This document shows positions 8,355 to 17,044 of a stretch of 38,108 nt of DNA, in pieces. Below the pieces are notes generated by a model. That model was not told the DNA's origin and made no database searches. It saw only the letters and a program-made list of their open reading frames with translations. The stretch is from Alteromonadaceae bacterium (GTDB lineage: Bacteria; Pseudomonadota; Gammaproteobacteria; Enterobacterales; Alteromonadaceae): the NCBI GenBank assembly GCA_015491935.1, contig WGGB01000037.1, forward strand, positions 1 through 38,108, read 5' to 3'. The stretch's first letter is position 1, and each line of letters starts with the position of its first letter. The position numbers and the translations under genes were made by a program.

Positions 8355-10250
8355 ATGAGTATTAACGATCAAGAAAATAACGCTAAAGACCTAGAGTTAG
8401 AGAACCAAGAACGTCGTAAGTTTTTTGGTAAAACAGCTTTAGTTGGTGCAGGTGTTGTCGCCGCACCAATGACGGCTGCAATGTTTGCCTCAACAGCACA
8501 AGCCAATGCAAAAGAATATGCCAACACGCCAACAGTACATCCTGGTGAATTAGATGAATATTATGGCTTTTGGAGTGGCGGTCAATCAGGTGAAGTACGT
8601 ATAGTGGGTATTCCGTCAATGCGTGAATTAATGCGCATCCCAGTATTTAACTACGACAGTGCTACTGGCTGGGGAGCTACGAATGAATCAAAAGCGATTA
8701 AAGGCGATAGTGCACATTTTCTAAATGGTGATTTACATCACCCACACATGAGTATGACCGATGGCCGTTATAACGGTAAATACTTATTTGTTAATGATAA
8801 AGCCAATACCCGTGTAGCACGTATTCGTTGCGATATTATGAAAACAGACAAAATTCTTAGTATCCCAAATGTGCAAGCTATTCATGGTTTACGCGTACAA
8901 AAAGTTCCTTATACTAAATATTTCTTTTGTAATAGTGAATTTGAAATTCCAATGAATAATGACGGTAAATCATCATTAAATGATGTAGATAGCTATCGTT
9001 CATTATTTACAGTAATTGATGCTGAAAAAATGGAAATTGCTTTTCAAGTCATGGTTGATGGTAACTTAGATAATACCGATGCTGATTATGGTGGTAAATA
9101 TTTTGCGTCTACTTGTTATAACTCAGAACATGGGACTAACTTAAGTGAGATGATCGCAGCAGAACGCGATCATGTTGTGGTATTTAATTTAGCTCGTTGT
9201 GAAGCTGCTGTAAAAGCAGGAAAATTTAAAAATTATAATGGTAATAATGTTCCGGTATTAGATGGTCGTAAAGGTTCTGCATTAACTCGTTACATTCCTG
9301 TACCTAAATCACCTCACGGCATTAATACTGCACCAAGCGGAAAATACTTCGTTGCGAATGGTAAACTATCACCAACAGTTTCTATTATCTCAATTGAAAA
9401 ATTAGATGACTTATTTAATGATAAAATTAAACCTCGTGATACAGTTGTAGCAGAACCGGAAGTAGGCTTAGGGCCACTACATACTGCATTTGATAACAAA
9501 GGTAATGCTTACACAACTTTGTTCTTAGATAGCCAAATAGCCAAATGGAATGTTGAAGACGCAATTAAAGCGCATAATGATGAGTCAATTAATTATATTC
9601 GTCAAAAAATGGATGTTAATTTTCAACCAGGTCACAACCACACCACTATGGGTGAAACACGTGATGCCGATGGTAAATGGTTAGTAGCTTTATGTAAGTT
9701 CTCAAAAGATAGATTTTTACCTGTAGGCCCATTACACCCTGAAAATGATCAATTAATTGATATTTCTGGCGATGAAATGAAACTAGTTCATGATGGCCCA
9801 GCTTTTGCTGAACCGCATGATTGTATGATGGTACATCGCAGTAAAATCAAAACGAAAAAAATATGGGATCGTAACGACCCATTCTTTGCTGGTACTGTTG
9901 CAAGAGCGAAAAAAGACGGCATTAATTTAATGACCGATAATAAAGTGATCCGTGATGGTAAAAAAGTACGCGTTTACATGACGTCTATTGCACCAACCTA
10001 CGGTATGAATCAATTTGATGTTAACTTGGGTGATGAGGTTACAGTAACAATTACTAACCTTGATACAATTGAAGATGTTACCCATGGTTTTTGTATGACT
10101 AATCACGGTGTACAAATGGAAATTAGTCCACAAGAAACCTCATCAGTAACTTTTGTTGCAGACAAACCAGGCGTACAATGGTTTTACTGTAACTGGTTCT
10201 GTCATGCGTTGCACATGGAAATGCGTGGTCGTATGTTGGTTCATGCTTAA
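8355..10250 (+). CDS. nosZ: NosZ, nitrous-oxide reductase, clade I (Tat-exported)
   Basis: Periplasmic multicopper enzyme (631 aa) reducing N2O to N2. A twin-arginine signal (ERRKFFGK at 19-26, hydrophobic stretch, then STAQANA) marks the Tat-dependent clade I type. The beta-propeller domain supplies the CuZ histidines ([30 protein letters not shown] and EPHD motifs). The C-terminal cupredoxin domain carries the CuA site: C612, W614, C616, H620 and M623 in [12 protein letters not shown], plus an upstream His in VTHGF. All expected ligands are present. GGAG stands 6 nt before the ATG. The last codons are the start of a 101-bp tandem duplication that runs on beyond the stop codon. Confidence 0.98.
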   Translation: MSINDQENNAKDLELENQERRKFFGKTALVGAGVVAAPMTAAMFASTAQANAKEYANTPTVHPGELDEYYGFWSGGQSGEVRIVGIPSMRELMRIPVFNYDSATGWGATNESKAIKGDSAHFLNGDLHHPHMSMTDGRYNGKYLFVNDKANTRVARIRCDIMKTDKILSIPNVQAIHGLRVQKVPYTKYFFCNSEFEIPMNNDGKSSLNDVDSYRSLFTVIDAEKMEIAFQVMVDGNLDNTDADYGGKYFASTCYNSEHGTNLSEMIAAERDHVVVFNLARCEAAVKAGKFKNYNGNNVPVLDGRKGSALTRYIPVPKSPHGINTAPSGKYFVANGKLSPTVSIISIEKLDDLFNDKIKPRDTVVAEPEVGLGPLHTAFDNKGNAYTTLFLDSQIAKWNVEDAIKAHNDESINYIRQKMDVNFQPGHNHTTMGETRDADGKWLVALCKFSKDRFLPVGPLHPENDQLIDISGDEMKLVHDGPAFAEPHDCMMVHRSKIKTKKIWDRNDPFFAGTVARAKKDGINLMTDNKVIRDGKKVRVYMTSIAPTYGMNQFDVNLGDEVTVTITNLDTIEDVTHGFCMTNHGVQMEISPQETSSVTFVADKPGVQWFYCNWFCHALHMEMRGRMLVHA

Positions 10251-10452
10251 AAACTAAAATAGTTTAAGAGTGACAGAGTCAGAACAGGTTCTGTCACGCG
10301 ACATACCATACAAGCATGGAAATGCGTGGTCGTATGTTGGTTCATGCTTAAAAACTAAAATAGTTTAAGAATGACAGAGTCAGAATAGGTTCTGTCACGC
10401 GACATACCATACAAGCATGGAAATGCGTGGTCGTATGTTGGTTCATGCTTAA
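10214..10452 (+). repeat. 101-bp tandem duplication of the nosZ 3' end
   Basis: Copy 1 (10214-10314) spans the last 12 nosZ codons, the stop and a hairpin; copy 2 (10315-10415) is identical but for two transitions (G to A, C to T); copy 3 (10416-10452) is the first 37 bp only. Each unit therefore repeats the coding end [12 protein letters not shown]-stop, though only copy 1 is in frame with nosZ. The near identity indicates recent origin. Confidence 0.95.
10270..10297 (+). terminator. Hairpin after nosZ (copy 1 of the repeat)
   Basis: GTGACAGA ... TCTGTCAC, 8-bp stem with a 12-nt loop, 20 bp after the nosZ stop. It is repeated 101 bp downstream with a weakened outer pair. There is no U tract, so it may be a processing or stability hairpin more than a terminator. 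Confidence 0.45.
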
Positions 10453-10463
10453 TTAGTGGTTAA

Positions 10464-10496
10464 TGCGTGATGTGAGCAGAGTCTGCTCTGTCACGC
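10464..10496 (+). terminator. Compound hairpin after the nosZ tandem repeat
   Basis: Outer stem TGCGTGA / TCACGCA encloses an inner stem GAGCAG-AGT-CTGCTC. It shares TCTGTCACGC with the hairpins of the tandem array. No T tract follows. Confidence 0.45.
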
Positions 10497-10548
10497 ACTC
10501 AAATCAATAAAATATAAAATTATTTATTCATAAATTGGTTTGTTGCTT

Positions 10549-10570
10549 ACTTGTGATATATATCACAAGT
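10549..10570. promoter_or_regulatory. CRP-like palindromic site upstream of nosD
   Basis: A perfect 22-bp palindrome containing TGTGA-N6-TCACA (TGTGA at 10552, TCACA at 10563), the full CRP core. Its centre (10559.5) lies about 70 bp before the predicted nosD transcription start, near a class I CRP position, and 28 bp upstream of an FNR-like box. Confidence 0.75.
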
Positions 10571-10580
10571 TGCTATTTAA

Positions 10581-10594
10581 TTAATCCAGATCAA
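10581..10594. promoter_or_regulatory. FNR/NNR-type box upstream of nosD
   Basis: TTAAT-CCAG-ATCAA, 9 of 10 to the FNR consensus, centred at 10587.5. A -10-like TATGCT begins at 10617, about 29.5 bp away, predicting a start near 10629. The -10 lies within the 3' arm and T tract of the terminator at 10593-10627. Confidence 0.6.
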
Positions 10595-10627
10595 AGGCAT
10601 AACACCCATCTCGTGTTATGCTTTTTT
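10593..10627 (+). terminator. Rho-independent terminator between nosZ and nosD
   Basis: Perfect 9-bp stem GCATAACAC / GTGTTATGC, 7-nt loop and six Ts. The flanking AAAG and T tract extend the pairing. It ends 31 bp before the nosD ATG, so upstream transcription should stop here and nosDFYL needs its own start. Confidence 0.88.
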
Positions 10628-10658
10628 ACATTAATTTCATTAAAATATTTGTTTAACA

Positions 10659-12032
10659 ATGTTTAATAAACTTCCCATTATCATTTGTGCCTTATTTTTT
10701 ATTTCCACAAATATTTTTGCTAAAACCATCCAAGTGACGCCTCAAGATAATCTTCAGCAAATACTCAACAATAGTGCTGATGGTGATACCATAAGTCTTG
10801 CTAAAGGCGAATATTTAGGTAACTTTGTTATTGAATATGCTATAACTTTAACCACCAATATCGCTGCTCCAGCTAAAATTAATGCTCAAGGCAAAGGTAA
10901 TGCGTTATTATTAAAACATTCAAATATTCACATTGAAAATTTAAACATTGAAAATTGGGGGGATGATTTAACCGCACAAAATGCAGGTATTTATTCCAAT
11001 AAAAATAATAACCTCATCATAAAGAACAATACCTTACACGGTGATGGTTTTGGTATGTGGTTACAAAATGCCGATAATATTAAAGTAGTTAGTAATACAG
11101 TAGTAGGTAATACAAAATTACGTTCAGCTGATAGAGGAAATGGTATTCAATTATCCAGCGTAACGCACTCTTATATTTATAAAAATGAAACTTATAACGT
11201 ACGTGATGGTTTATATATTATTGCCAGTAAAGATAATACTATTGAAGCAAATAAACTCCATGACTTACGTTATGGTATTCATTACATGTATTCCTATGAC
11301 AATATTGTGATAAACAATAATGCCAACAACACTCGTGCTGGCTATGCATTAATGAGTTCAAGACGCTTAACCATTACAGGCAATAAAACCACTAACAGTG
11401 AGGATTATGGTTTTTTACTCAATTTTATTACCCAATCTACTTTTACTCATAACGATATAAAAAATGTTTGGACTAAAACTAAGAAAAAAGCTTTGGGTCG
11501 TCATGGTAGAGGTTTATTTGTGTATAATTCTGGCTACAACACTATTGCTTATAATCGTATCGAACACGCTGAAATTGGCATTCATTTAACCGCAGGTTCA
11601 GAAAAAACAAAAGTCTATGGCAATAGCTTTATCAATAATCCGACGCAAGTGAAATATGTCGTAAATCGCGAAGAAGAGTGGAGTAAAGACGGAAAAGGTA
11701 ATTATTGGAGTAATTATTTAGGTTGGGACATGAACAATGACAATATTGGCGATGTTGCTTTTGAACCTAACGATGGTATAGACAAACTAGTATGGCAGTA
11801 TCCAGAAATGAAGATGATTATGGATAGCCCTGCTATTATTATTTTACGTTGGGTACAGCGACAATTTCCCGTATTAAAACCACCTGGCGTAAAAGATAGC
11901 TTTCCTCTTATGGACGCGCCCCAAATAGAACAAACGAGTAAAATGGCACTTCAGCAAAAAAACAATCCAAGCATACTCAATAATCACAATTTGGTGCACA
12001 ACAATGCACTATCAGCCGCGGAGCAACATTAA
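10659..12032 (+). CDS. nosD: NosD, periplasmic copper-site maturation protein
   Basis: Periplasmic right-handed beta-helix protein (457 aa) that works with the NosFY ABC transporter in assembling the CuZ centre of NosZ. It has a signal peptide (MFNKLPIIICALFF...FAK), then CASH/parallel beta-helix repeats rich in N-x-I/N-x-T steps (about 35-330), and the family's C-terminal segment DSPAIIILRWVQRQFPVLKPPGVKDSFPLM. About 40 polar residues rich in Asn/Gln follow that segment and look poorly conserved. There is no Shine-Dalgarno sequence before ATG 10659; the leader from the predicted start would be only about 30 nt. First gene of a tightly packed nosDFYL unit. Confidence 0.95.
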   Translation: MFNKLPIIICALFFISTNIFAKTIQVTPQDNLQQILNNSADGDTISLAKGEYLGNFVIEYAITLTTNIAAPAKINAQGKGNALLLKHSNIHIENLNIENWGDDLTAQNAGIYSNKNNNLIIKNNTLHGDGFGMWLQNADNIKVVSNTVVGNTKLRSADRGNGIQLSSVTHSYIYKNETYNVRDGLYIIASKDNTIEANKLHDLRYGIHYMYSYDNIVINNNANNTRAGYALMSSRRLTITGNKTTNSEDYGFLLNFITQSTFTHNDIKNVWTKTKKKALGRHGRGLFVYNSGYNTIAYNRIEHAEIGIHLTAGSEKTKVYGNSFINNPTQVKYVVNREEEWSKDGKGNYWSNYLGWDMNNDNIGDVAFEPNDGIDKLVWQYPEMKMIMDSPAIIILRWVQRQFPVLKPPGVKDSFPLMDAPQIEQTSKMALQQKNNPSILNNHNLVHNNALSAAEQH

Positions 12033-12033
12033 T

Positions 12034-12987
12034 ATGCAAGCGCCTATTTTATCATTAAAAAAAGCAGGCAAAAAATATCGCCAAGTTCAGGCTTTAAAAT
12101 CAATAGATCTTGATTTGCAACAAGGCGAAGTATTAGGTTTATTTGGTCATAATGGCGCAGGTAAAACCACCATGATGAAGCTTATTTTAGGAATTATTTC
12201 ACCAACGCAAGGCAGTGTTAGTGTTATGGGCATGGCTCCTGATTCAAAAGCAGCGTGGAATATTCGTAAAAAGGTAGGTTATTTACCTGAAAATGTGAGC
12301 TTTTATGATCAACTAACAGGTTTAGAGGTTATTAATTACTTTGCTAAATTAAAAGGTTTTAGTAAGACTCAAGCAACGGATTTACTTGAACAAGTTGGTA
12401 TTACTCATGCAATGAGACGCCCTGTAAAAACCTATTCTAAAGGTATGCGTCAACGTTTAGGACTAGCACAAGCCTTTATTGGTAAACCCAAATTACTCTT
12501 ACTTGATGAGCCTACCGTGGGTTTAGATCCCATTGCCACGCAAGACTTTTATAGCAGTGTTGATCAGCTTAAAGCACAAGGTTCTAGCATTATTTTATGC
12601 TCTCATGTATTGCCAGGTGTTGAACGCCATATCGACAGAGCCATGATTTTATCTTCAGGAAATATGCTTGCCATCGGCAGCTTAAGCGAATTGCGTGCAC
12701 AAGCAAATTTACCCATTAGTATAGTAACGCACGGTATTAATGGCTTTGCCAGTTTAGATGATAAACTCAAACATTTTATTGGCAGTGATACGCAAACCTC
12801 AGATACACAAACTTTAGATACACAAACCTTATTAGTACCTGAACAAGAAAAACTCAAGGTATTAAAGCAATTAATCAACTTAGAAAACCTTACCGATATT
12901 AATGTTGAAAGTGCTAGCTTAGAAACCCTTTATCAGCATTACTTAACGCAAGGTAAAGCCACCAATACTCAACATCAAGGTATATAG
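12034..12987 (+). CDS. nosF: NosF, ABC transporter ATP-binding protein for Cu-site assembly
   Basis: Cytoplasmic ATPase (317 aa) pairing with NosY. Walker A GHNGAGKT at 38-45, signature YSKGMRQRLGLAQA and Walker B LLLLDEPTVGLDP are intact. The start is taken at 12034, one base after the nosD stop, with GGAG 10 nt upstream. The frame also opens at an ATG inside nosD (12004), which is less likely. Residues 252-266 are three copies of a five-residue repeat (SDTQT/SDTQT/LDTQT region) encoded by a 15-bp tandem repeat in the C-terminal domain, unusual for the family. Confidence 0.95.
   Translation: MQAPILSLKKAGKKYRQVQALKSIDLDLQQGEVLGLFGHNGAGKTTMMKLILGIISPTQGSVSVMGMAPDSKAAWNIRKKVGYLPENVSFYDQLTGLEVINYFAKLKGFSKTQATDLLEQVGITHAMRRPVKTYSKGMRQRLGLAQAFIGKPKLLLLDEPTVGLDPIATQDFYSSVDQLKAQGSSIILCSHVLPGVERHIDRAMILSSGNMLAIGSLSELRAQANLPISIVTHGINGFASLDDKLKHFIGSDTQTSDTQTLDTQTLLVPEQEKLKVLKQLINLENLTDINVESASLETLYQHYLTQGKATNTQHQGI
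12787..12831 (+). repeat. 15-bp tandem repeat inside nosF
   Basis: Three copies of GATACNCAAACNTNA-like units encode DTQTS, DTQTL, DTQTL. The multiple-of-three unit keeps the frame, so copy number could vary without breaking the gene. Confidence 0.85.
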
Positions 12988-12988
12988 C

Positions 12989-13807
12989 ATGAACCAGATA
13001 TTTACCGTTGCCAATAAAGAATTTCATGACGGCTTACGTAGTCGCTGGCTTGTTTCTATTACACTCATTTTTGCCATTTTATCATTAGGATTAACCTACT
13101 TTGGCTCTGCAGCGTCTGGTACCATTGGCGTAGCCTCATTAGCAACGACTATTGCTAGCTTAGCCAGTTTGGCGGTATTTTTAATTCCACTGATCGCACT
13201 CTTAGTGAGTTATGACAGTTTTGTTGGCGAACAAGAAAGCGGCACTTTATTGTTATTACTCACTTATCCATTAAGTAAAAGCCAACTATTGTTAGGGAAA
13301 TTTATTGGTCAAGGCGGCATTATTGCTTTAGCAACACTACTTGGCTTTGGTACCTCAGCAATATTATTAGCCACACAGTCGAATCAAGAAAATATTGCTA
13401 GCACTTTTGCACTATTTATTGGCAGTGCCATTCTATTAGGACTAAGTTTTACCGCCATTGCTTACATTATTAGCTTAGCGGTTAACGAAAAATCGAAAGC
13501 TGCAGGTTTGGCATTAGTCACTTGGTTTTTATTCGCCCTCGCCTTTGATCTTGCCTTATTGGCACTATTAGTTGGTATTGATGATGGTTTAAGCCAACAA
13601 GGTTTAACACAAATTATGTTATTAAATCCTGCTGATATCTTTCGCTTAGTTAACTTAACAGGGCTAAACAATAGCGAAGTTAGTGGTGCATTGGCTGTTG
13701 CCATTAATGCAGGATACTCAGTTACACAATTATTATTAGCGTTATGTGCTTGGGTGATTGTACCACTTGCTTTAGCCATCGCTTTATTTAAAGGAAAAAC
13801 CTTATAA
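12989..13807 (+). CDS. nosY: NosY, ABC-2 type permease of the NosDFY complex
   Basis: Inner-membrane permease (272 aa) with about six hydrophobic segments. It has the NosY opening ANKEFHDGLRSRWL and the loop SYDSFVGEQESGTLLLLLTYPLSKSQLLLGKF typical of ABC-2 permeases. ATG lies one base after the nosF stop, and the stop codon overlaps the nosL start (TAATG), indicating translational coupling. It presumably forms NosF2Y2 with NosD docked on the periplasmic side. Confidence 0.94.
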   Translation: MNQIFTVANKEFHDGLRSRWLVSITLIFAILSLGLTYFGSAASGTIGVASLATTIASLASLAVFLIPLIALLVSYDSFVGEQESGTLLLLLTYPLSKSQLLLGKFIGQGGIIALATLLGFGTSAILLATQSNQENIASTFALFIGSAILLGLSFTAIAYIISLAVNEKSKAAGLALVTWFLFALAFDLALLALLVGIDDGLSQQGLTQIMLLNPADIFRLVNLTGLNNSEVSGALAVAINAGYSVTQLLLALCAWVIVPLALAIALFKGKTL

Positions 13808-14340
13808 TGACTTTATCGTTAAATCTAGGTCGCCGCTTAGTGCGACAAAAAAATAAAAATTTTAGCTTATTGCTTACCTGCTTAGTTATCTTTTCATTAG
13901 TTTCTTGCGGTGAATCTAAACAAGAAAAAATGCTTCATCAAGCCGTAAAAATAGAATCGAGCGACGAATGTCATTTATGCGGCATGATGATCACTGAATT
14001 TCCAGGACCAAAAGGTGAAGTCTATCGTAAAGAAGATAGTAGCGTAAAAAAATTCTGCTCCACCCGAGATATGCTAAGTTATTATTTAGACCCTGAAAAT
14101 AAACGTAATGTTAGCCAATTATTTGTACATGACATGAGTAAAATGCCATGGGGTAAAATCAATGACAGTTACTTTATTGATGCTAAAAAAGCATGGTTTG
14201 TAGTTGGTTCAAGCAAAATGGGTGCTATGGGAAAAACCCTTGCCAGTTTTAGTAAAAAAGACGATGCACAAGCATTCGCCAAAGAGTTTGGCGGCAAAGT
14301 GTTGGCATTTAAGCAAATTACCTTAGAAAATTTGCTATAA
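13807..14340 (+). CDS. nosL: NosL, copper-chaperone lipoprotein
   Basis: Outer-membrane lipoprotein (177 aa) that binds Cu(I) and delivers it for NosZ maturation. A type II signal with lipobox LVSC puts the lipidated Cys at 34. The family motif ECHLCGMM has Cys55, Cys58, Met60 and Met61, the likely Cu(I) ligands. The signal has a long 20-residue basic n-region. It overlaps nosY by one base and ends the nos cluster; downstream is a multi-hairpin repeat and then convergent yaaA. Confidence 0.94.
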   Translation: MTLSLNLGRRLVRQKNKNFSLLLTCLVIFSLVSCGESKQEKMLHQAVKIESSDECHLCGMMITEFPGPKGEVYRKEDSSVKKFCSTRDMLSYYLDPENKRNVSQLFVHDMSKMPWGKINDSYFIDAKKAWFVVGSSKMGAMGKTLASFSKKDDAQAFAKEFGGKVLAFKQITLENLL

Positions 14341-14350
14341 ATAGTTGAGT

Positions 14351-14474
14351 TGTAGGTCGGTCTGAGCGCAGCGAAGCTCGACAAATGTCGAGCAAAAATA
14401 CTCTCGAGGCAGGAGAATATGCGTTCTGCATTCTCTAATAAATCACATCCATGTGACGTAAACATCGACCTACT
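14351..14474. repeat. BIME-like multi-hairpin repeat between nosL and yaaA
   Basis: Bounded by TGTAGGTCGG and TCGACCTACT (inverted ends) and containing GCTCGACA-AA-TGTCGAGC, a GAGAAT.../ATTCTC stem and CACAT-CC-ATGTG. Same TGTAG head as the other copies. It lies between convergent genes and probably also acts as a transcript end for both. Confidence 0.65.
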
Positions 14475-14492
14475 AAATACTGCTACACGGCT

Positions 14493-15269
14493 TTATGTGT
14501 TTTCTTTACGAAGAAACACCCAATTATTACCTTGGCTAAATTCAGCACTGTATTGATAACCAGCCAAATCAAAGTCTTTTAACTGTTCAACATCCGTTAA
14601 TTGATTTTTAATAATATAGCGCGCCATTAAGCCGCGCGCTTTTTTAGCAAAAAAGCTGATCATTTTATATTGACCGTTTTTCCAATCTTTAAAGGTAGGT
14701 GTAATAATGGTGCCATTAACTTGCTTAGTTTTAACGCTTTTAAAATACTCATTTGAGGCTAAGTTAATCAGCACATCATCACCTTGTGCAGCCAATGCTG
14801 CATTAACTTTGTCAGTAATAATATTGCCCCAAAATTGATATAAATTACTACCACGTTCATTATCGAGTTTAGTGCCCATTTCAAGCCGATAAGGCAATAT
14901 TAAATCTAATGGTTTCAACAGACCATACAGCCCAGATAAAATGCGAAAATGTTGTTGAGCAAAGTCAAAATCTTGTGTTGAGAAACTCGCTGCATCCAAC
15001 CCAGTATAAACATCACCATTAAAGGCTAAAATAGCTTGTCGAGCATTTTCAGGCGTTAACGGTAATGACCACTGACCAAAGCGTGCTGCGTTTAGTCCAG
15101 CGAGCTTGTCACTTATTTTCATTAGCGAAGATAAATAAGCGGGTGAAAGTTGCTTACAGCGATCGGCCAGAATTTGGCTATGATTTAATAACTCTGCTTG
15201 AGTATATTCTTGGGTTATAAGCGGAGAGTTAAAATCTAAATTTTTTGCGGGAGAAACAACAATAAGCAT
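14493..15269 (-). CDS. yaaA: YaaA (DUF328) peroxide stress protein
   Basis: Cytoplasmic protein (258 aa) of the YaaA/UPF0246 family, which in E. coli limits free iron under peroxide stress and binds DNA. The family signature opening [13 protein letters not shown] and the blocks [38 protein letters not shown] and [15 protein letters not shown] are present, at the usual length. The ATG at 15269 has no clear Shine-Dalgarno. A palindromic ATTATAAT at 15301-15308 could serve as -10 on this strand. Confidence 0.93.
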   Translation of the reverse strand: MLIVVSPAKNLDFNSPLITQEYTQAELLNHSQILADRCKQLSPAYLSSLMKISDKLAGLNAARFGQWSLPLTPENARQAILAFNGDVYTGLDAASFSTQDFDFAQQHFRILSGLYGLLKPLDLILPYRLEMGTKLDNERGSNLYQFWGNIITDKVNAALAAQGDDVLINLASNEYFKSVKTKQVNGTIITPTFKDWKNGQYKMISFFAKKARGLMARYIIKNQLTDVEQLKDFDLAGYQYSAEFSQGNNWVFLRKENT

Positions 15270-15373
15270 AATAAAATGACAGTTATGATAAATTTTAATG
15301 ATTATAATACACTGATCTAAAGCACGAACAAAAGCTGAAATTTCACCGATAATTGACTATCGCTAACAAACAA

Positions 15374-15403
15374 GCAAAAAACCTGACCATAAAGTCAGGT
15401 TTT
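15374..15403. terminator. Orphan bidirectional hairpin with T tracts between yaaA and tal
   Basis: 10-bp stem AAAACCTGAC / GTCAGGTTTT with loop CATAAA; the T-rich 3' side exists on both strands. The two flanking genes diverge, so neither needs a terminator here. It suggests a short RNA ending at this site or an attenuator-like leader. Confidence 0.6.
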
Positions 15404-15560
15404 ACTTGATTAAAACTGAAAGTTTGATACAAATAGCGCTATAAAAGTTGTAAATAATCTAAGTATAACCACTAAACAGGTTAACTTATCGTCATTTAAT
15501 GGTGTAAACTTTCATAATGTAATTTTTTTCGTCTCTTTTCTAGCTAATTAAGGTGTAGTA

Positions 15561-16514
15561 ATGACAGATCAACTTTCCCAACTAAAAACCATGACCACAG
15601 TAGTTGCCGATACTGGCGATTTTGAAGCGCTTGCCCAATTTAATCCGCAAGATGCTACCACTAACCCTTCATTACTGCTTAAAGCCGCAGCATTACCTGC
15701 TTATCAAAGCTTATTAACGCAAGCCGTTAGTTGGGCAAAACAACAATCTAATGACAAGAAACAACAAGTTATTGATGCTGCAGATAAATTATCAGTATTG
15801 ATCGGTTTAGAAATTTTAAAAACAGTCCCTGGGCGAATTTCGACTGAAGTTGATGCTCGCTTATCTTTTGACAAAGAAGCCATGGTTCAAAAAGCACATA
15901 AACTGATCAAGCTTTATAATGATGCGGGTATTAGTAATGATCGTATTTTAATCAAACTGACCTCAACATGGGAAGGTATAAAAGCGGCTGAACAATTAGA
16001 ACAACAAGGTATCAATTGTAATCTCACATTACTATTTAGTTTTGCACAAGCACAAGCCTGTGCTGAAGCGGGTGTATATTTAATTTCTCCTTTTGTTGGC
16101 CGTATTTTAGATTGGTATAAAAAGTCTACGGGTAAAGAAAGTTATCCAGCCTTAGAAGATCCCGGCGTAGTTTCAGTTACTAAAATTTATAACTATTACA
16201 AAGCTATGAGTTATAGCACTGTCGTGATGGGTGCAAGTTTTAGAAACATTGGAGAAATATTGGCATTAGCAGGTTGTGATAGATTAACCATTAGCCCTAA
16301 TTTAATGGATGAATTAGCTAAAAGTAACGAACCTATTACACAACAACTTCATGCAGAACAAACCCCCTTAGCAAAAGAAACAGCACTAACTGAAAGTGCA
16401 TTTCGCTGGCAAATGAATGAAGATGCCATGGCGACTGAAAAATTAGCCGAAGGTATTCGCAACTTTGCTATTGACCAAGAAAAGCTTGAAAATCAATTAG
16501 CTGAATTGTTTTAG
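15561..16514 (+). CDS. tal: Transaldolase, TalA/TalB type
   Basis: Pentose-phosphate enzyme (317 aa, as E. coli TalB) moving a dihydroxyacetone unit between sedoheptulose-7-phosphate and glyceraldehyde-3-phosphate. The Schiff-base lysine is K132 in [12 protein letters not shown], at the same number as in E. coli. [23 protein letters not shown] and [13 protein letters not shown] are the family signatures. AAGGTG stands 6 nt before the ATG. Monocistronic in appearance. Confidence 0.97.
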   Translation: MTDQLSQLKTMTTVVADTGDFEALAQFNPQDATTNPSLLLKAAALPAYQSLLTQAVSWAKQQSNDKKQQVIDAADKLSVLIGLEILKTVPGRISTEVDARLSFDKEAMVQKAHKLIKLYNDAGISNDRILIKLTSTWEGIKAAEQLEQQGINCNLTLLFSFAQAQACAEAGVYLISPFVGRILDWYKKSTGKESYPALEDPGVVSVTKIYNYYKAMSYSTVVMGASFRNIGEILALAGCDRLTISPNLMDELAKSNEPITQQLHAEQTPLAKETALTESAFRWQMNEDAMATEKLAEGIRNFAIDQEKLENQLAELF

Positions 16515-16640
16515 CGATTAAATGTTAAATAAAAATCTTTAATTTGATCTTTTTTATTAATTAAAATGTCATAAAGTTGTTTTAAATTGTTCCGCGCTAT
16601 GGTATTAATTTACCGCTGTTGTTTAAAAAAGGAGCGTGTT

Positions 16641-16814
16641 ATGGATAATTTAAATCCAATAAATGATTCAATTGAAAAACAATCTAAATCTAAAGTTACA
16701 AGTAATAAAAAAAGAAAGTGGCGTGAAATAGAACAGCTTAAAGATCAATTCCAACTAGCTAAAGAATTAAGGATCTATGAAGACTCATTAGAGTATATGT
16801 TGGAAGACTTTTAA
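16641..16814 (+). CDS. Small DUF3545-like protein
   Basis: 57-aa highly charged protein of unknown function. The core KKRKWREIEQLKDQFQLAKEL resembles the conserved KRKWREIE block of DUF3545 proteins of Vibrio/Shewanella/Colwellia relatives, recalled and not searched. The frame is open from 16587, but AAGGAG 7 nt before the ATG at 16641 fixes the start. A basic patch followed by a predicted helix with an acidic tail (YMLEDF) suggests a nucleic-acid or protein-binding role, which is only a guess. A strong terminator follows. Confidence 0.8.
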   Translation: MDNLNPINDSIEKQSKSKVTSNKKRKWREIEQLKDQFQLAKELRIYEDSLEYMLEDF

Positions 16815-16900
16815 CCTTAACAATAAAACTAACAACGAAAATAAATAATTAGTTTTATACTCTCGTTTATTCAAGAGAAGTTGATGGTATAAGAGAAAAT

Positions 16901-16931
16901 AAAACCGGAATTTATTCAATTCCGGTTTTTT
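16901..16931 (+). terminator. Rho-independent terminator after the DUF3545-like gene
   Basis: 12-bp perfect stem AAAACCGGAATT / AATTCCGGTTTT with loop TATTC and a T tract. Confidence 0.9.
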
Positions 16932-16957
16932 ATTGCAAATTAATTAAACTATATCAA

Positions 16958-17023
16958 TGTAGGTCGGCATTTATGCCGTCAACTTGATAGGCTAAAGCCT
17001 AACCTACAAACGCCGCAAGCGGC
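16958..17023. repeat. BIME-like inverted repeat pair
   Basis: Unit 1 TGTAGGT then CGGCAT-TT-ATGCCG; unit 2 inverted AGGCT-AA-AGCCT then AACCTACA; followed by a third stem GCCGC-AA-GCGGC. Sits between convergent genes (DUF3545-like and the FAD oxidoreductase). Confidence 0.75.
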
Positions 17024-17044
17024 GGGGAATTAAACCAGCTCAGA

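Noticed and set aside
10214-10452. Direct repeats that could suggest a CRISPR array
   Set aside because: Units are 101 bp, contiguous, without spacers, and copy the end of nosZ; no cas genes.
13462-13779. 105-aa minus-strand ORF opposite nosY
   Set aside because: Antisense shadow of a membrane protein gene, no start signal.
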